Below, piece after piece: positions 1-8,552 of a stretch of 64,000 bases of DNA (within the stretch, counting starts at the first letter, position 1; the number at the start of each line of letters is the position of its first letter). The position numbers were made by a program, and so were the translations under genes. The stretch is taken from assembly GCF_042682915.1 (NCBI RefSeq), contig NZ_JBHUIW010000016.1:72637-136636 (forward strand), in the 5' to 3' direction. The DNA is from Rhodoplanes azumiensis (GTDB lineage Bacteria; Pseudomonadota; Alphaproteobacteria; Rhizobiales; Xanthobacteraceae). The notes beneath the pieces were generated by a model. It made no database searches. It saw only the letters and a program-made list of their open reading frames with translations, and was not told the DNA's origin.

Positions 1-617
1 GCCGGGCAGCACCGCGGGCGCCTCGCCGGCCGCGGCGGCGAGTGCGCGGTCCGGCTCGCGCACCAGGAAGGCGACGGCCGGAATTGCGAACAGCACCGTG
101 ATCACACCGAGCCCGACATAGGCGCCGCGCCAGCCCACCACGCCGATCAGCGCCTGGGCGAATTGCGGAACCAGCGCGACGCCGAGCCCGACGCCCGCCA
201 TGGCGATGCCGAGGGCGAGGCCACGCCGGTCGTCGAAGGTCGCGACGATCGACTTCGAGTAGATCAGCGGCGTCTGCCCGGCGGCGGCGAGCCCCATCAG
301 GCCGTAGATGGCGATGAACACGGCCGGCACGGCCGGGGTGAGCGACGCGGCCGCGACGATCAGGGCGAACAGGGTGATGAACGGCAGCGCGACGCGGCGG
401 ATGCCGTAGCGGTCGACGAGAATGCCGACCAGCGGCGTCATCAGGCCGGTGCAGACGAGGCCGATCACCATCGCCATCGACACGGTGCCACGGCTCCAGC
501 CGAACTCCTCGCCGATCGGCTTGAGCAACACGCCGAACGTGAAGTGCATGATGGCGCCGTTGCCGACCAAGAGGCCGAGCACGGCACCGACGACGACCCA
601 CCACGGGTTCTTGAGCA
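1..617 (-). CDS. MFS transporter, N-terminal part (cut by window edge)
   Basis: The reverse strand reads from an ATG at 617 without a stop to the window edge, giving about 205 residues, so the C-terminal half is missing. The protein is hydrophobic with six or so membrane segments. Between segments 2 and 3 it has the MFS loop pattern LVDRYGIRR, and near residue 30 the KPIGEEFGWSR stretch common in oxalate/formate-antiporter-like and monocarboxylate-type MFS carriers. An AGGA stretch lies about 8 bases before the ATG. The gene starts 29 bases after the amidohydrolase stop, so the two are probably co-transcribed and the carrier may import that enzyme's substrate. The substrate is not readable from sequence. 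Confidence 0.85.
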
Positions 618-646
618 TGGTCTCGATCCTGGGTGCGAGGGCGTGA

Positions 647-1600
647 TCAGGCGAGGCCGAGCAGCGTCTCGGCATTCCTCGAGGCGACCGCGACGCGGAC
701 GTCCTCGGGCAGCGCGACCGCGTCGAGGAAGTGACCGGCCTCGCCGGCGTCCTCGAACGGGTGGTCGGAGGCGAAGCAGACCCGGTCGGTGCCGAGCGCC
801 GCCAGCGCGCAGGCGAGCGGCTCGGCCGAGCACATGCCCGAGGTCGTCACCGCGATGTTGCGCTTGATGTAGAAGGACGGCGGCTGCGGCAGCTTCACGC
901 CGTACAGCTGCGCGCGGCTATCGAGCCGCCACAGCAGATAGGGCAGCGTCTCGCCGAGATGGCCGAGCATCAGCCGGGCGCCCGGATGGCGGTCGAACAC
1001 GCCGCCGAAGACCAGCCGCAGGGCATGCGTGCCGGTCTCGACGCCCCACTCCCAGGTGGCGCGCTTGAGCCCGTAGGTGCCGGCGAGCGACGGCATGGTG
1101 GCGACCGGATCGGCCGGGTGCAGATAGACCCAGGTGTTCAGCGCCGCGGCGCGCTCCCAGAACGGCGCGTAGGACGGATCGTCGAGATAGCGGCCGAGCG
1201 TGTGGCCGTTCACCATGGCGCCGCGGAACTTCAGCTGCTCGACGCAGCGCTGCAGCTCGTCGGCCGCGGCGGTCGCGTCCTGCAGCGGCAGATGCGCGAA
1301 GCCGGCGTAGCGGTTTGGCTTCTTCGCCACCTCGGCGGCCAGGTAGTCGTTCGACGCCTTCGCCTTGGCGACGGCGCGGGCCGTGTCGGTCTCCACCTGT
1401 ACGCCGGGACCGGCGATGCCGATCACCGACTTGGCGATTCCGGCCCGGTCCATCGACGCGATCCGGCGATCGCCGAAATCGGTCAGCGCATCGAGGAGGC
1501 GATCCCGCACCATCGCCGGGACGTCCGCCACGGTGGGGTGCCAATATTCGGCGAGGCTCGGGCAGAGAGCGTGCTCTTCGAGAGCGATCTTCGTGACCAA
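647..1600 (-). CDS. Amidohydrolase 2 family (ACMSD / resorcylate decarboxylase-like)
   Basis: 317 residues, the usual length for the amidohydrolase-2 superfamily of metal-dependent hydrolases and non-oxidative decarboxylases. Visible features are the N-terminal strand with E8 and H10 (LEEH, as in gamma-resorcylate and 2,3-dihydroxybenzoate decarboxylases), H161 in YLHPAD, H214 in LGHLGE and D279 in the SDHPFE motif that holds the catalytic Asp. The start is a TTG with GGAG seven bases upstream; no in-frame ATG suits the conserved N terminus. It precedes the MFS gene in a likely two-gene operon that diverges from the cyclase-BKACE operon. Whether it hydrolyses or decarboxylates cannot be decided, but an aromatic or cyclic acid substrate is plausible. 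Confidence 0.85.
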   Translation of the reverse strand: MVTKIALEEHALCPSLAEYWHPTVADVPAMVRDRLLDALTDFGDRRIASMDRAGIAKSVIGIAGPGVQVETDTARAVAKAKASNDYLAAEVAKKPNRYAGFAHLPLQDATAAADELQRCVEQLKFRGAMVNGHTLGRYLDDPSYAPFWERAAALNTWVYLHPADPVATMPSLAGTYGLKRATWEWGVETGTHALRLVFGGVFDRHPGARLMLGHLGETLPYLLWRLDSRAQLYGVKLPQPPSFYIKRNIAVTTSGMCSAEPLACALAALGTDRVCFASDHPFEDAGEAGHFLDAVALPEDVRVAVASRNAETLLGLA

Positions 1601-2403
1601 AGGGAAGCTCCGTTTATCCGTCGTTCGTCGGTCGGAGCGGAGGTCCGGAAGGGATTGCGGGCCGGGACCAGCCTCCGCAGTGTCCTGCGATACGGTTCGG
1701 CCGTATCAGATCGTGGTTTTATCAGCAAGGCGAGATCGACCGTGACGACCTCCGATCTTGTTTGCGATGCAGCGACCGCAGCGCACCACGGGCCACAGGG
1801 AACCCTCCCGATCTTTCTTATCAGGTTGTTCTTTCTGAGTATGTGCGGCGCGACATGACCGGGTCGCGCTGCCGGCGGAGCCGACGTCGCACGGCCCTCC
1901 GCATGAACACTTATCCGCTCGTCGAGAGGCGCGCCTGTACCGAAACGCAGGACAGTTTGTGCGGCGCTTGCAGCCCCGGCGGACGCCTCCAGGGCAACTG
2001 ATCAGATCGCGATCGCGGCGGGACCGAATCTGCACGGCGCCGCGGTTTCCAGGCCTCCAGGGGCCGCGATCCGAGCGCCCGCGAAGGACCACGACGGCGC
2101 GGACCATCCCAGGACGACTACTTAGGTAGAGCTACGTCGGTTCCGCATGATGGTACATCGGCGCGCCTTCGGGTCCGCGGCCGAGCCGCCGACCGGTTCG
2201 GCGAAAGCCGCACCAGCCAAGCATTTCCCCGATCGCGACAGTGCCCTGCCCGGCCGCCCGTCGGAGCGTCCGCTGCGCTCCGGGGCGAGCGGCAGCGCCG
2301 CCTCGGCACGGCGCCGGTGATTGACCGAGATGCCCATTCTACAGTACAGCCGTATCACATTGCGGGCCTTCACGATGTCGAACTCTCACACAGGAGACGA
2401 ACA
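1601..2403. other. Long divergent intergenic region
   Basis: About 800 bases separate the divergent amidohydrolase and cyclase genes. Open frames here are short, have no family resemblance and lack ribosome binding sites, so I see no gene. It must hold the promoters of both operons. A perfect 7-base inverted repeat lies at 1689-1707, and the same half-site CCGTATC recurs at about 2350, close to the cyclase start. A weak TTGACC at 2321 could be a -35 element. Confidence 0.5.
1689..1707. promoter_or_regulatory. Inverted repeat, possible operator
   Basis: GATACGG-TTCGG-CCGTATC is a perfect 7-5-7 inverted repeat about 90 bases upstream of the amidohydrolase start. One half-site, CCGTATC, appears again near 2350 before the cyclase gene. 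The shared half-site in both arms of a divergent region suggests one regulator for both operons; the LysR protein encoded at 11135 is a candidate but is remote. It could also be a small hairpin. Confidence 0.35.
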
Positions 2404-3243
2404 ATGCCGGTGATCCGGGGCGTGACGATGGAAGGCAATCTGGAGAACTCGATGGGGCTCGAGTTCTACGACCTCTCCCATCCGTTCGGCCTGCAGAAGC
2501 CGAACTGGCCGTATTTCCAGGACGTCCAGATCGAGCGCATCCACTACATGGCGAAGTCGGGCGTGCTGTCCCAGCGCATCACGACCAGCATGCACCACAC
2601 CACCCATATCGACGCGCCGGCCCATGTGGTCGAGGGCACGCCGTTCATGGACGAGGTGCCGCTGCCGCACTTCTTCGGCTCCGGCATCGTCGTCTCGATC
2701 CCGAAGAAGCAGTGGGAGCCGATCGGCTACGACGACCTGGAGAAGGCCGCCGGCAAGCTGGTGCGCCCGCGCGACGTCGTCATCGTCAACACCGGCTGGC
2801 ACGAGAAGTACGAGGACAGCGAGGAGTACTTCTGCCTGTCGCCCGGCTTCGTGAAGTCGGCCGGCGAGTGGTTCGTCGAGAAGAAGGTGAAGGTCGTCGG
2901 CCACGACACCCAGGCGAACGACCATCCGCTCGCCACCGCCATCGGTCCGCACCGCAACGGCCCGATCCACCCGCACCTCGCCGCCGAGTACAAGAAGTGG
3001 TCCGGCGGCCGCGACTGGAAGGACGACCATCCGGAGTGGGAGCCGGTGCACCGCCTCCTGTTCAAGAACGGCATTCTCGGCATCGAGAACGTCGGCGGCG
3101 AGATCGACAAGGTCACGGGCCGGCGCTGCACCTTCGCGATGTTCCCGTGGCGCTGGGAGCGCGGCGACGGTTGCATCATCCGCCTGGTCGCGATCGCCGA
3201 CCCCAAGGGCACCTATCGCATCGAGTCCGGGGAGCGCTTCTGA
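2404..3243 (+). CDS. Cyclase-family metal-dependent hydrolase (kynurenine formamidase-like)
   Basis: 279 residues from an ATG preceded by AGGAGA at a spacing of five; an upstream in-frame start would lack such a site. The metal-binding signature of the cyclase family (PF04199), HTTHIDAPAH, is at residues 65-74, and a second conserved His lies in VVGHDTQAN. Members include bacterial kynurenine formamidase, isatin hydrolase and polyketide-type cyclases; most hydrolyse amides or cyclic substrates with a divalent metal. It opens an operon with a cupin, an SDR, a hydroxyacid dehydrogenase, a symporter and a BKACE, so a ring-opening or deacylating first step in a catabolic path is the likely role. 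Its stop overlaps the cupin start by one base. Confidence 0.85.
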   Translation: MPVIRGVTMEGNLENSMGLEFYDLSHPFGLQKPNWPYFQDVQIERIHYMAKSGVLSQRITTSMHHTTHIDAPAHVVEGTPFMDEVPLPHFFGSGIVVSIPKKQWEPIGYDDLEKAAGKLVRPRDVVIVNTGWHEKYEDSEEYFCLSPGFVKSAGEWFVEKKVKVVGHDTQANDHPLATAIGPHRNGPIHPHLAAEYKKWSGGRDWKDDHPEWEPVHRLLFKNGILGIENVGGEIDKVTGRRCTFAMFPWRWERGDGCIIRLVAIADPKGTYRIESGERF

Positions 3244-3584
3244 TGCAGGTCCGTCGCTTCTCCGAGCTGAAGACCTACGACGCGCCGAACCACCGCGGCT
3301 GCATGCCGCTGCGGGTGTTCGGCGCCGAGGCGGGCGGCACCACGGGCGTGGTGGTCGGCATCTCCCATTTCCTCCCCGGCGGGGGCGCCGGCCCCGACGC
3401 CTCGCCGCCCGAGAAGGTCTACTTCGTTCTGGCCGGCGAGCTGACCGTCATCGTCGACGGCAAGGAGACGGTGCTGAAGCAGAACGACGCCTGCACGATC
3501 GCACCCAACGAAAGCCGCGAGATCATCAATCGCGGCAACGACGTCTGCACCATCCTGGTGGCGGTCGCCGCCCCCAAAGCCTGA
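3243..3584 (+). CDS. Small cupin-domain protein
   Basis: 113 residues forming one beta-barrel cupin. The start ATG shares its first base with the previous stop (TGATG), indicating translational coupling. The barrel shows the second cupin motif (PNESREIINRG) but the first motif is poor: the usual HxH is replaced by GPDASPPEKVYFVLAGE, so at least one metal His is absent. Such single-domain cupins often act as isomerases, dioxygenase accessories or ligand sensors. Its place between the cyclase and the SDR ties it to the same catabolic route, but a catalytic role is uncertain given the weak metal site. Confidence 0.8.
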   Translation: MQVRRFSELKTYDAPNHRGCMPLRVFGAEAGGTTGVVVGISHFLPGGGAGPDASPPEKVYFVLAGELTVIVDGKETVLKQNDACTIAPNESREIINRGNDVCTILVAVAAPKA

Positions 3585-3702
3585 GTCGAGCCGAGACGTC
3601 GCGGCGGCGGAGGGGTCCGGGGACGCGCAAATGCGTCGCCGGGCTCTCCGCCGGCGGCGACCGCTGCTCCCCGCCGGGAGCGTCGTCCATGGAGGACGCA
3701 TC

Positions 3703-4506
3703 ATGTCCGAGGACTTCCTGAAGAATCCGCTGTCGTTGTTCGACGTGCGCGGCAAGACCGCGATCGTCACCGGCGCCTCGGGCGCGTTCGGCGCGCTCGC
3801 CGCCAAGGTGCTGGCCGGCGCCGGCGCCAAGCTGGTGATCGCCGCCGGCAACATCGCCGAGCTCGACAAGGTGGCGCACGAGTGCCGGGCACTCGGCGCC
3901 GAGGTGAAGCCGGTGGGGCTGCGCCCGAGCAACGAGAAGAACTGCGACGCCATCGTCGCCGCCGCGGTCGAGGCCTTCGGCCGGCTCGACATCCTGGTCG
4001 TCGGCTCCGGCAAGAACGACGTCGCCAAGATCGGCGACATGACGCCCGACCGCTTCGAGGACGTCATGGACGCCAACGTCACCCAGTCGTGGCTCATGGC
4101 GCGTTCGGCGTCCCGGCAGATGCTCGCGCAAGGGCACGGCGGCAAGATCATCCTGATGTCGTCGGCCCGCGGCCTGCTCGGCCATCCTGCCGGCTACACG
4201 GCTTATTGCGCCTCGAAGTCCGCCGTCGACGGCATCACCAAGGCGCTCGGCTGCGAGCTCGGGCCCACGGGCATCACGGTCAACGCCATCGCCCCGACGG
4301 TCTTCCGCTCGGCCCTGACGGCGTGGATGTACGAGGACACCGAGAAGGCACGCGGCGTCCGCCCGGCGTTCCTGGCCCGCGTGCCGAAGGGCCGGCTCGG
4401 CGAGCCGTCCGACCTCGCCGGTCCCCTGCTCTTCCTCGCCTCGGCCGCGTCCGACTTCTACACCGGACACATCCTCTACGCCGACGGCGGCTACACGGCG
4501 GGCTGA
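3703..4506 (+). CDS. Short-chain dehydrogenase/reductase (SDR)
   Basis: 267 residues, classical SDR length. TGASGAFG at 23-30 is the NAD(P)-binding glycine motif; S153/S154 and Y168-x3-K172 form the catalytic set. The usual NNAG after beta-4 is altered to GSGKND, which is odd but tolerated in some gluconate-5-dehydrogenase-like members. The start is the ATG after GGAGGACGCATC. It would oxidise a secondary alcohol in the pathway. It ends two bases before the next gene's ATG, so it belongs to the same operon. Confidence 0.85.
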   Translation: MSEDFLKNPLSLFDVRGKTAIVTGASGAFGALAAKVLAGAGAKLVIAAGNIAELDKVAHECRALGAEVKPVGLRPSNEKNCDAIVAAAVEAFGRLDILVVGSGKNDVAKIGDMTPDRFEDVMDANVTQSWLMARSASRQMLAQGHGGKIILMSSARGLLGHPAGYTAYCASKSAVDGITKALGCELGPTGITVNAIAPTVFRSALTAWMYEDTEKARGVRPAFLARVPKGRLGEPSDLAGPLLFLASAASDFYTGHILYADGGYTAG

Positions 4507-4508
4507 CC

Positions 4509-5432
4509 ATGAGCGGGACAGCGCGCGAGCCGGCGCAACGACCGATGCGCATCGCCGTCATCGGCGCCGGCCTGATGGGGCACGGAATCGCCCAGGTGTT
4601 CGCGCTCGCCGGCCACGGCGTCACGATCACGGACGCGCACGCGCCGACGCTGGCGAGTGTGCTGTCCCGCGTCGAGGCGAACCTGATCGACCTCGGCGAG
4701 GACGTTTCCGCCGTGAAGCGGATCCGTCTCGCCGAGACTCTCGCGGACGCGGTGCGTGACGCCGACTTCGTCGTCGAGGCGGCGCCCGAGAACCTCGCGC
4801 TCAAGCGCAAGCTTTTCGCCGAGGTGGAAGCCGTGGCGCCGGCGACCACGGTGCTCGCCAGCAACACCTCGGTGATCCCGATCTCCGAGATCATGCGGAC
4901 CCTGACGCGCCGCGAGCGCGCCGTCGGAACGCATTGGTGGAACCCGCCCTTCCTGGTGCCGCTCGTCGAGGTGATCGGCACCGAATGGACGTCGGATGCC
5001 ACCATGACGTTCACGATGGACTTGCACGCGCGGGCCGGCAAGACGCCCGTGCACGTCAAGAAAGACGTGCCGGGCTTCGTCGGCAACCGGCTCCAACATG
5101 CCTTGTGGCGCGAGGCGGTGTCGCTGGTCGAGCACGGCATCTGCGACGCCGAGACGGTCGACACGGTGATCAAGGCGAGCTTCGGCCGCCGTCTCGCCGT
5201 TCTCGGCCCGTTGGAGAACGCCGACCTCGTCGGCACGGATCTCACGCTCGCGATCCACCAGACGGTGCTGCCGGCCATCGAGTCGCGGCCCGGACCGTCG
5301 CCCTATCTCGAGACGCTGGTGAAGGAGGGCCGCCTCGGCATGAAGTCGGGCGAAGGCTTCCGCCGCTGGACGCCCGAGGAGCAGGCCGCGCTGAAGAAGC
5401 GGGTCGTCGATCACCTGAAGAAACAACGCTAG
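4509..5432 (+). CDS. 3-hydroxyacyl-CoA dehydrogenase family protein
   Basis: 307 residues. GAGLMGHGIA at 19-28 is the Rossmann motif of 3-hydroxyacyl-CoA dehydrogenases; the catalytic His is H142 in THWWNPPFLVPLVE, with WW where fatty-acid enzymes have FF. The C-terminal helical domain begins with the VPGFVGNR motif. Family members outside beta-oxidation include L-carnitine and L-gulonate dehydrogenases, which oxidise free beta-hydroxy acids. With a BKACE gene in the same operon, oxidation of a free beta-hydroxy acid to a beta-keto acid is the best inference, but the substrate is unknown. Confidence 0.85.
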   Translation: MSGTAREPAQRPMRIAVIGAGLMGHGIAQVFALAGHGVTITDAHAPTLASVLSRVEANLIDLGEDVSAVKRIRLAETLADAVRDADFVVEAAPENLALKRKLFAEVEAVAPATTVLASNTSVIPISEIMRTLTRRERAVGTHWWNPPFLVPLVEVIGTEWTSDATMTFTMDLHARAGKTPVHVKKDVPGFVGNRLQHALWREAVSLVEHGICDAETVDTVIKASFGRRLAVLGPLENADLVGTDLTLAIHQTVLPAIESRPGPSPYLETLVKEGRLGMKSGEGFRRWTPEEQAALKKRVVDHLKKQR

Positions 5433-5570
5433 TCCCGCACCCGGGGCGCCGCCCGCGTCCCCGCACGACGGGGACGGACCGACGTCCGGCGGCTCAGCGA
5501 GACGCTCGCCGGACCAAGAGCAACAAGAAGCCGCACAGCGGCCGCTGGCCCGAGACACTCGGAGGAAGAC

Positions 5571-7034
5571 ATGAAATGGGAGATTCTCGTCGGCGTTCTG
5601 GCCTATGAGCTGATCGTCATCGTCGGGCTCGGTCTCTATTTCTCCGCGCGGGAGAAGCACGCCTCGGAAGGGGGCTTTCTCCTGTCCAATCGTGATCTGC
5701 CCTACTACGTCGTCGCCGTGACGCTCGCCCTGACGGTGCTGGGCACGCCGCACATCTTCGGCGTGTTCGAGATGACCTGGTTCATCGGGGCGAGCAGCAT
5801 CTGGTTCGGCTTGGCGCACGCCGTTCTTCTGGTCGTCACCTGTACGTCCACGGCCCTGTGGGCCCGCCGGCTGCAGGTCACCTCGATGCCCGAAATGCTG
5901 GCCCTGATCTTCGGCGAGACGCCTCGCCTGATGGTCGGCTGCGTCATGTCCGGACTGATCTGGGGGATTCTCACGCTCGAATCCCAGGGCGTCGGCATCG
6001 TCTTCGCCACCGTCACGGGCGTGACCATCCAGCAGGGCGCGATCCTCGGCGGCATCCTCGGGATTCTCTACGTGGTGCTGGCGGGCATGAAGGAGATCGG
6101 CTGGGTCAACCTGATCAATTGCGCCGTCATGTATGTCGGCCTGGTGATCGCCATGATCTATCTGACGCTCGGCCTGCCGGCCGGCGGCTGGGAGGCGGTG
6201 TCGGACTTCTACGTCCGCCAGGACCAGGCCCACATGTTGTCTTTGTTCGGCACCCCCGAGGTGCTTTGGACCTTCGCGCTCAGCATCGTGCTGTCGACCA
6301 CGTTCTGCCAGTCGGTGAGCCAACAGCTCATCCAGCCGGCGATGGCGGCCAAGAGCGAGGAGGCGATCCGTAAGTCGCTGTGGATCGCAGTGCCGCTCAA
6401 CGGCGTGTTCTGCGTGTTCATCGCCTGCATCGGGCTCGCCGCGAAGGCCGATCCGGCCTTCAACGGTCTCGGGCCCAAGCTCGCGGCGCCCACCATGCTG
6501 CTGACGATGCTGCCGGGCTGGCTGGTCGCCTGGCTGATGGCGTCGCTGCTCGCCGCGGTGCTGTCGAGCTTCGCCATGGCCGTCATGGCGCCGGCGACGA
6601 TCTTCACGATCGACGTCTACAAGAACTTCTTCAATCCCGCGGCCGGAGAGGCCGATGAACGGCGCGTGACCCGGATCATGATCCTCGTGCTCGGGGTTGC
6701 CGCGTTCCTGGTCGCGGCCTACCTGCCGCCGATCGTGCAGGCGATGAACTGGCTGTTCGCCTGGATGACCCCGGTGTTCTGGCTGATCATCATCGGCCTG
6801 TTCTGGAAGCGGTCCTCGACGGCCGCCGTGTGGACCCTGGCGGTGTCGTGGATCCTCAACGGCCTGTGGTCGTTCTCGTCGCTGCCGGCGTTGATCGGGC
6901 TCGACGGCACGCCGAACGTCTACGCGACGCTCGTCTCCGGCCTCGTCCTCGGCATCGGCCTGACGGCGGTATGCGACGGACTCCCGGGCCTGTTCCGGTC
7001 CGTCGCGGCGGCGCCGCGACCCGAGCCGGCATGA
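5571..7034 (+). CDS. Sodium:solute symporter family (SSS) transporter
   Basis: 487 residues with about thirteen hydrophobic segments. It starts after GGAGGA, with an N-terminal periplasmic-side helix typical of sodium:solute symporters, followed by the FLLSNRDLPYYVVAVTLALT stretch that matches the family's conserved first core helix. These carriers couple substrate entry to Na+. The gene follows the dehydrogenase and precedes two tiny single-helix ORFs, an arrangement seen where SSS carriers have small partner subunits. The substrate is probably the organic acid degraded by the operon. Confidence 0.88.
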   Translation: MKWEILVGVLAYELIVIVGLGLYFSAREKHASEGGFLLSNRDLPYYVVAVTLALTVLGTPHIFGVFEMTWFIGASSIWFGLAHAVLLVVTCTSTALWARRLQVTSMPEMLALIFGETPRLMVGCVMSGLIWGILTLESQGVGIVFATVTGVTIQQGAILGGILGILYVVLAGMKEIGWVNLINCAVMYVGLVIAMIYLTLGLPAGGWEAVSDFYVRQDQAHMLSLFGTPEVLWTFALSIVLSTTFCQSVSQQLIQPAMAAKSEEAIRKSLWIAVPLNGVFCVFIACIGLAAKADPAFNGLGPKLAAPTMLLTMLPGWLVAWLMASLLAAVLSSFAMAVMAPATIFTIDVYKNFFNPAAGEADERRVTRIMILVLGVAAFLVAAYLPPIVQAMNWLFAWMTPVFWLIIIGLFWKRSSTAAVWTLAVSWILNGLWSFSSLPALIGLDGTPNVYATLVSGLVLGIGLTAVCDGLPGLFRSVAAAPRPEPA

Positions 7035-7048
7035 GAGTGGAGGGAACG

Positions 7049-7159
7049 ATGCTGTTCTGGACGCTGATGGTGCAGACGGTCGTGTTCATCGTCGTCGTCA
7101 CCGCGATCGGAGCGTTCTTGTCGAATCTGGCCCGCGGCCGCGACGTGTCGCGCAAGTGA
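7049..7159 (+). CDS. 36-residue single-helix membrane protein, possible symporter partner
   Basis: A 36-residue ORF begins 14 bases after the symporter stop, with GGAGGGAAC as ribosome binding site. Residues 1-26 (MLFWTLMVQTVVFIVVV...) form one membrane helix, then a short basic tail (NLARGRDVSRK) that would face the cytoplasm. There is no sequence family I can name. Small single-helix proteins are known next to SSS and NSS carriers as accessory subunits, so a complex with the upstream symporter is inferred. The good ribosome binding site and tight spacing argue against a chance frame. Confidence 0.6.
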   Translation: MLFWTLMVQTVVFIVVVTAIGAFLSNLARGRDVSRK

Positions 7160-7170
7160 GGGAGGCCGTG

Positions 7171-7269
7171 ATGGGTCTCGAGGCGAATTGGATGATCATG
7201 GTGATGGGGCTGATGCTGGTCTATGCCGGCGCCATGGTGGTGGGACTCGCGATGAAACGCACGAGATAA
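7171..7269 (+). CDS. 32-residue single-helix membrane protein, possible symporter partner
   Basis: A second mini-ORF starts 11 bases after the previous stop, with GGGAGG just upstream. It reads MGLEANWMIMVMGLMLVYAG and continues to a tail ending MKRTR: one Met-rich helix with a basic cytoplasmic end, the same design as the preceding ORF but not evidently similar in sequence. Its position between the symporter and the BKACE gene places it in the operon. It resembles the short accessory proteins annotated beside symporters elsewhere, but this is inference. Confidence 0.55.
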   Translation: MGLEANWMIMVMGLMLVYAGAMVVGLAMKRTR

Positions 7270-7338
7270 GCCCCGTCCGGCGAGCGGGACGACGACGTCC
7301 CGTCCGCCGGACGCCGGTGATTCAACGAGGAGAATAGA

Positions 7339-8283
7339 ATGTCGAAACTGATCATCACGGCCGCCGTCACCGGGTCGGTGCATACGCCGAGCATGTCGCC
7401 CTATCTGCCGGTGACCCCGGACGAGATCGCGAACGATGCCGTCACGGCCGCGAAGGCCGGCGCCGCGATCGTCCATGTGCACGCGCGCGACCCGCGGACC
7501 GGCAAACCCTCCGCCGACCCGACGCTCTACGAGGAGATCGTCAAGAAGATCAGCGCCCGCACCGATGCGCCGATCTGCATCACCACGGGCGGCTCCAAGG
7601 AGATGACGGTCGCCGACCGCGCCCGCTCGGTGGCGTTGCTGAAGCCCGAGCTCGCCTCGCTCAACACCGGCTCGATGAACTTCGCGTTCCATCCGCTCGC
7701 CGACAAACTGAAGGAGCCGAAGCACGATTGGGAGGTGCCGTTCATCCGGGCAACGGACGACTGGATCTTCCCGAACACCTTCAAGACGCTCGCCGAGTTC
7801 GCGACGTTCATGACCGCGGCCGGCACCAAGCCGGAGCTCGAGGTCTACGATGCCGGCATGCTGTCCAACGTGCAGTTCCTGCTGACGACCGGCGTGCTGA
7901 AAGCCCCGATCCATCTGCAGTTCGTGCTCGGCATCCTGGGCGGCATGCAGGCGACCGTTCCGAATCTCGTGTTCCTGCACGAGTCCGCCTGCCGGATGAT
8001 CGGCGAGAAGAACTTCACCTGGTCGCTCTCGGCGGCCGGCCGCGCCCAGCTCCCGATGATGGCGACCGCCATGGGCATGGGCGGCAACGTCCGGGTCGGC
8101 CTCGAGGACAACCTCTACCTCGCCCCCAAGGTGCTGGCGAAGTCGAGTGCCGAGCAGGTCGAGCGGATCATGACGATCGCGGCGGCGCTCAGCATCCCGG
8201 TCGCGACGCCCGCCGAGGCGCGGCAGATCCTGGGCCTCAAGGGCGCGGACGCCGTCGGCTGGGCCGCCGGTCAGGCGGCCTGA
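7339..8283 (+). CDS. Beta-keto acid cleavage enzyme (BKACE, DUF849)
   Basis: 314 residues, normal for the BKACE family whose founding member is 3-keto-5-aminohexanoate cleavage enzyme (Kce). These zinc enzymes condense a beta-keto acid with acetyl-CoA and release acetoacetate and a new acyl-CoA. The zinc ligands H46 and H48 in IVHVHARD and the RVGLED motif near residue 255 are present. Start ATG follows GAGGAG. BKACE specificity varies widely (carnitine, lysine and other routes), so the beta-keto acid cannot be named. A dehydrogenase of the hydroxyacyl family in the same operon is the natural supplier of its substrate. Confidence 0.9.
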   Translation: MSKLIITAAVTGSVHTPSMSPYLPVTPDEIANDAVTAAKAGAAIVHVHARDPRTGKPSADPTLYEEIVKKISARTDAPICITTGGSKEMTVADRARSVALLKPELASLNTGSMNFAFHPLADKLKEPKHDWEVPFIRATDDWIFPNTFKTLAEFATFMTAAGTKPELEVYDAGMLSNVQFLLTTGVLKAPIHLQFVLGILGGMQATVPNLVFLHESACRMIGEKNFTWSLSAAGRAQLPMMATAMGMGGNVRVGLEDNLYLAPKVLAKSSAEQVERIMTIAAALSIPVATPAEARQILGLKGADAVGWAAGQAA

Positions 8284-8350
8284 CGAGCCTTCGAGCCGAT
8301 CGGCCGTTCGTCGTCTCTCTCCACCGGAAGAGCGTGCAGACTTGCTGAGG

Positions 8351-8473
8351 TCGTCCCGGGGCGGCGCGCGAGCGCCGAGCCCGGGATCCATACGCCCTGT
8401 CTAGGGTGAGCTACCTGCACCGGGATTATGGATCCCGGGCTCGCGAACCTTCGATTCGCAACCCGGGATGACG
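8351..8473. repeat. Intergenic palindromic repeat, family A copy 1
   Basis: Two arms, each with GGGATCCAT or its complement flanked by CCCGGG, bracket a short spacer: the left arm ends in ...GCCCGGGATCCAT and the right arm begins ATGGATCCCGGGC... The element starts TCGTCCCGG and ends CCGGGATGACG. Related copies lie at 38108-38212 and 56042-56161. Such elements are frequent between genes in Hyphomicrobiales and can fold into long hairpins. Here it separates the convergent BKACE and DapA-family genes and could act as a bidirectional terminator. Confidence 0.75.
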
Positions 8474-8552
8474 CTCAGACGAAAGAGCCTCGTCGTGTGG
8501 ACCACGGCGAGGCTCCCTTCGTTCATGACCAAGATCACGTGTGTCGGCCGCA

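Noticed and set aside
1601..2403. Several 60-130 residue ORFs in the divergent gap
   Set aside because: Arg-rich translations without ribosome binding sites or recognisable domains, overlapping each other on both strands.
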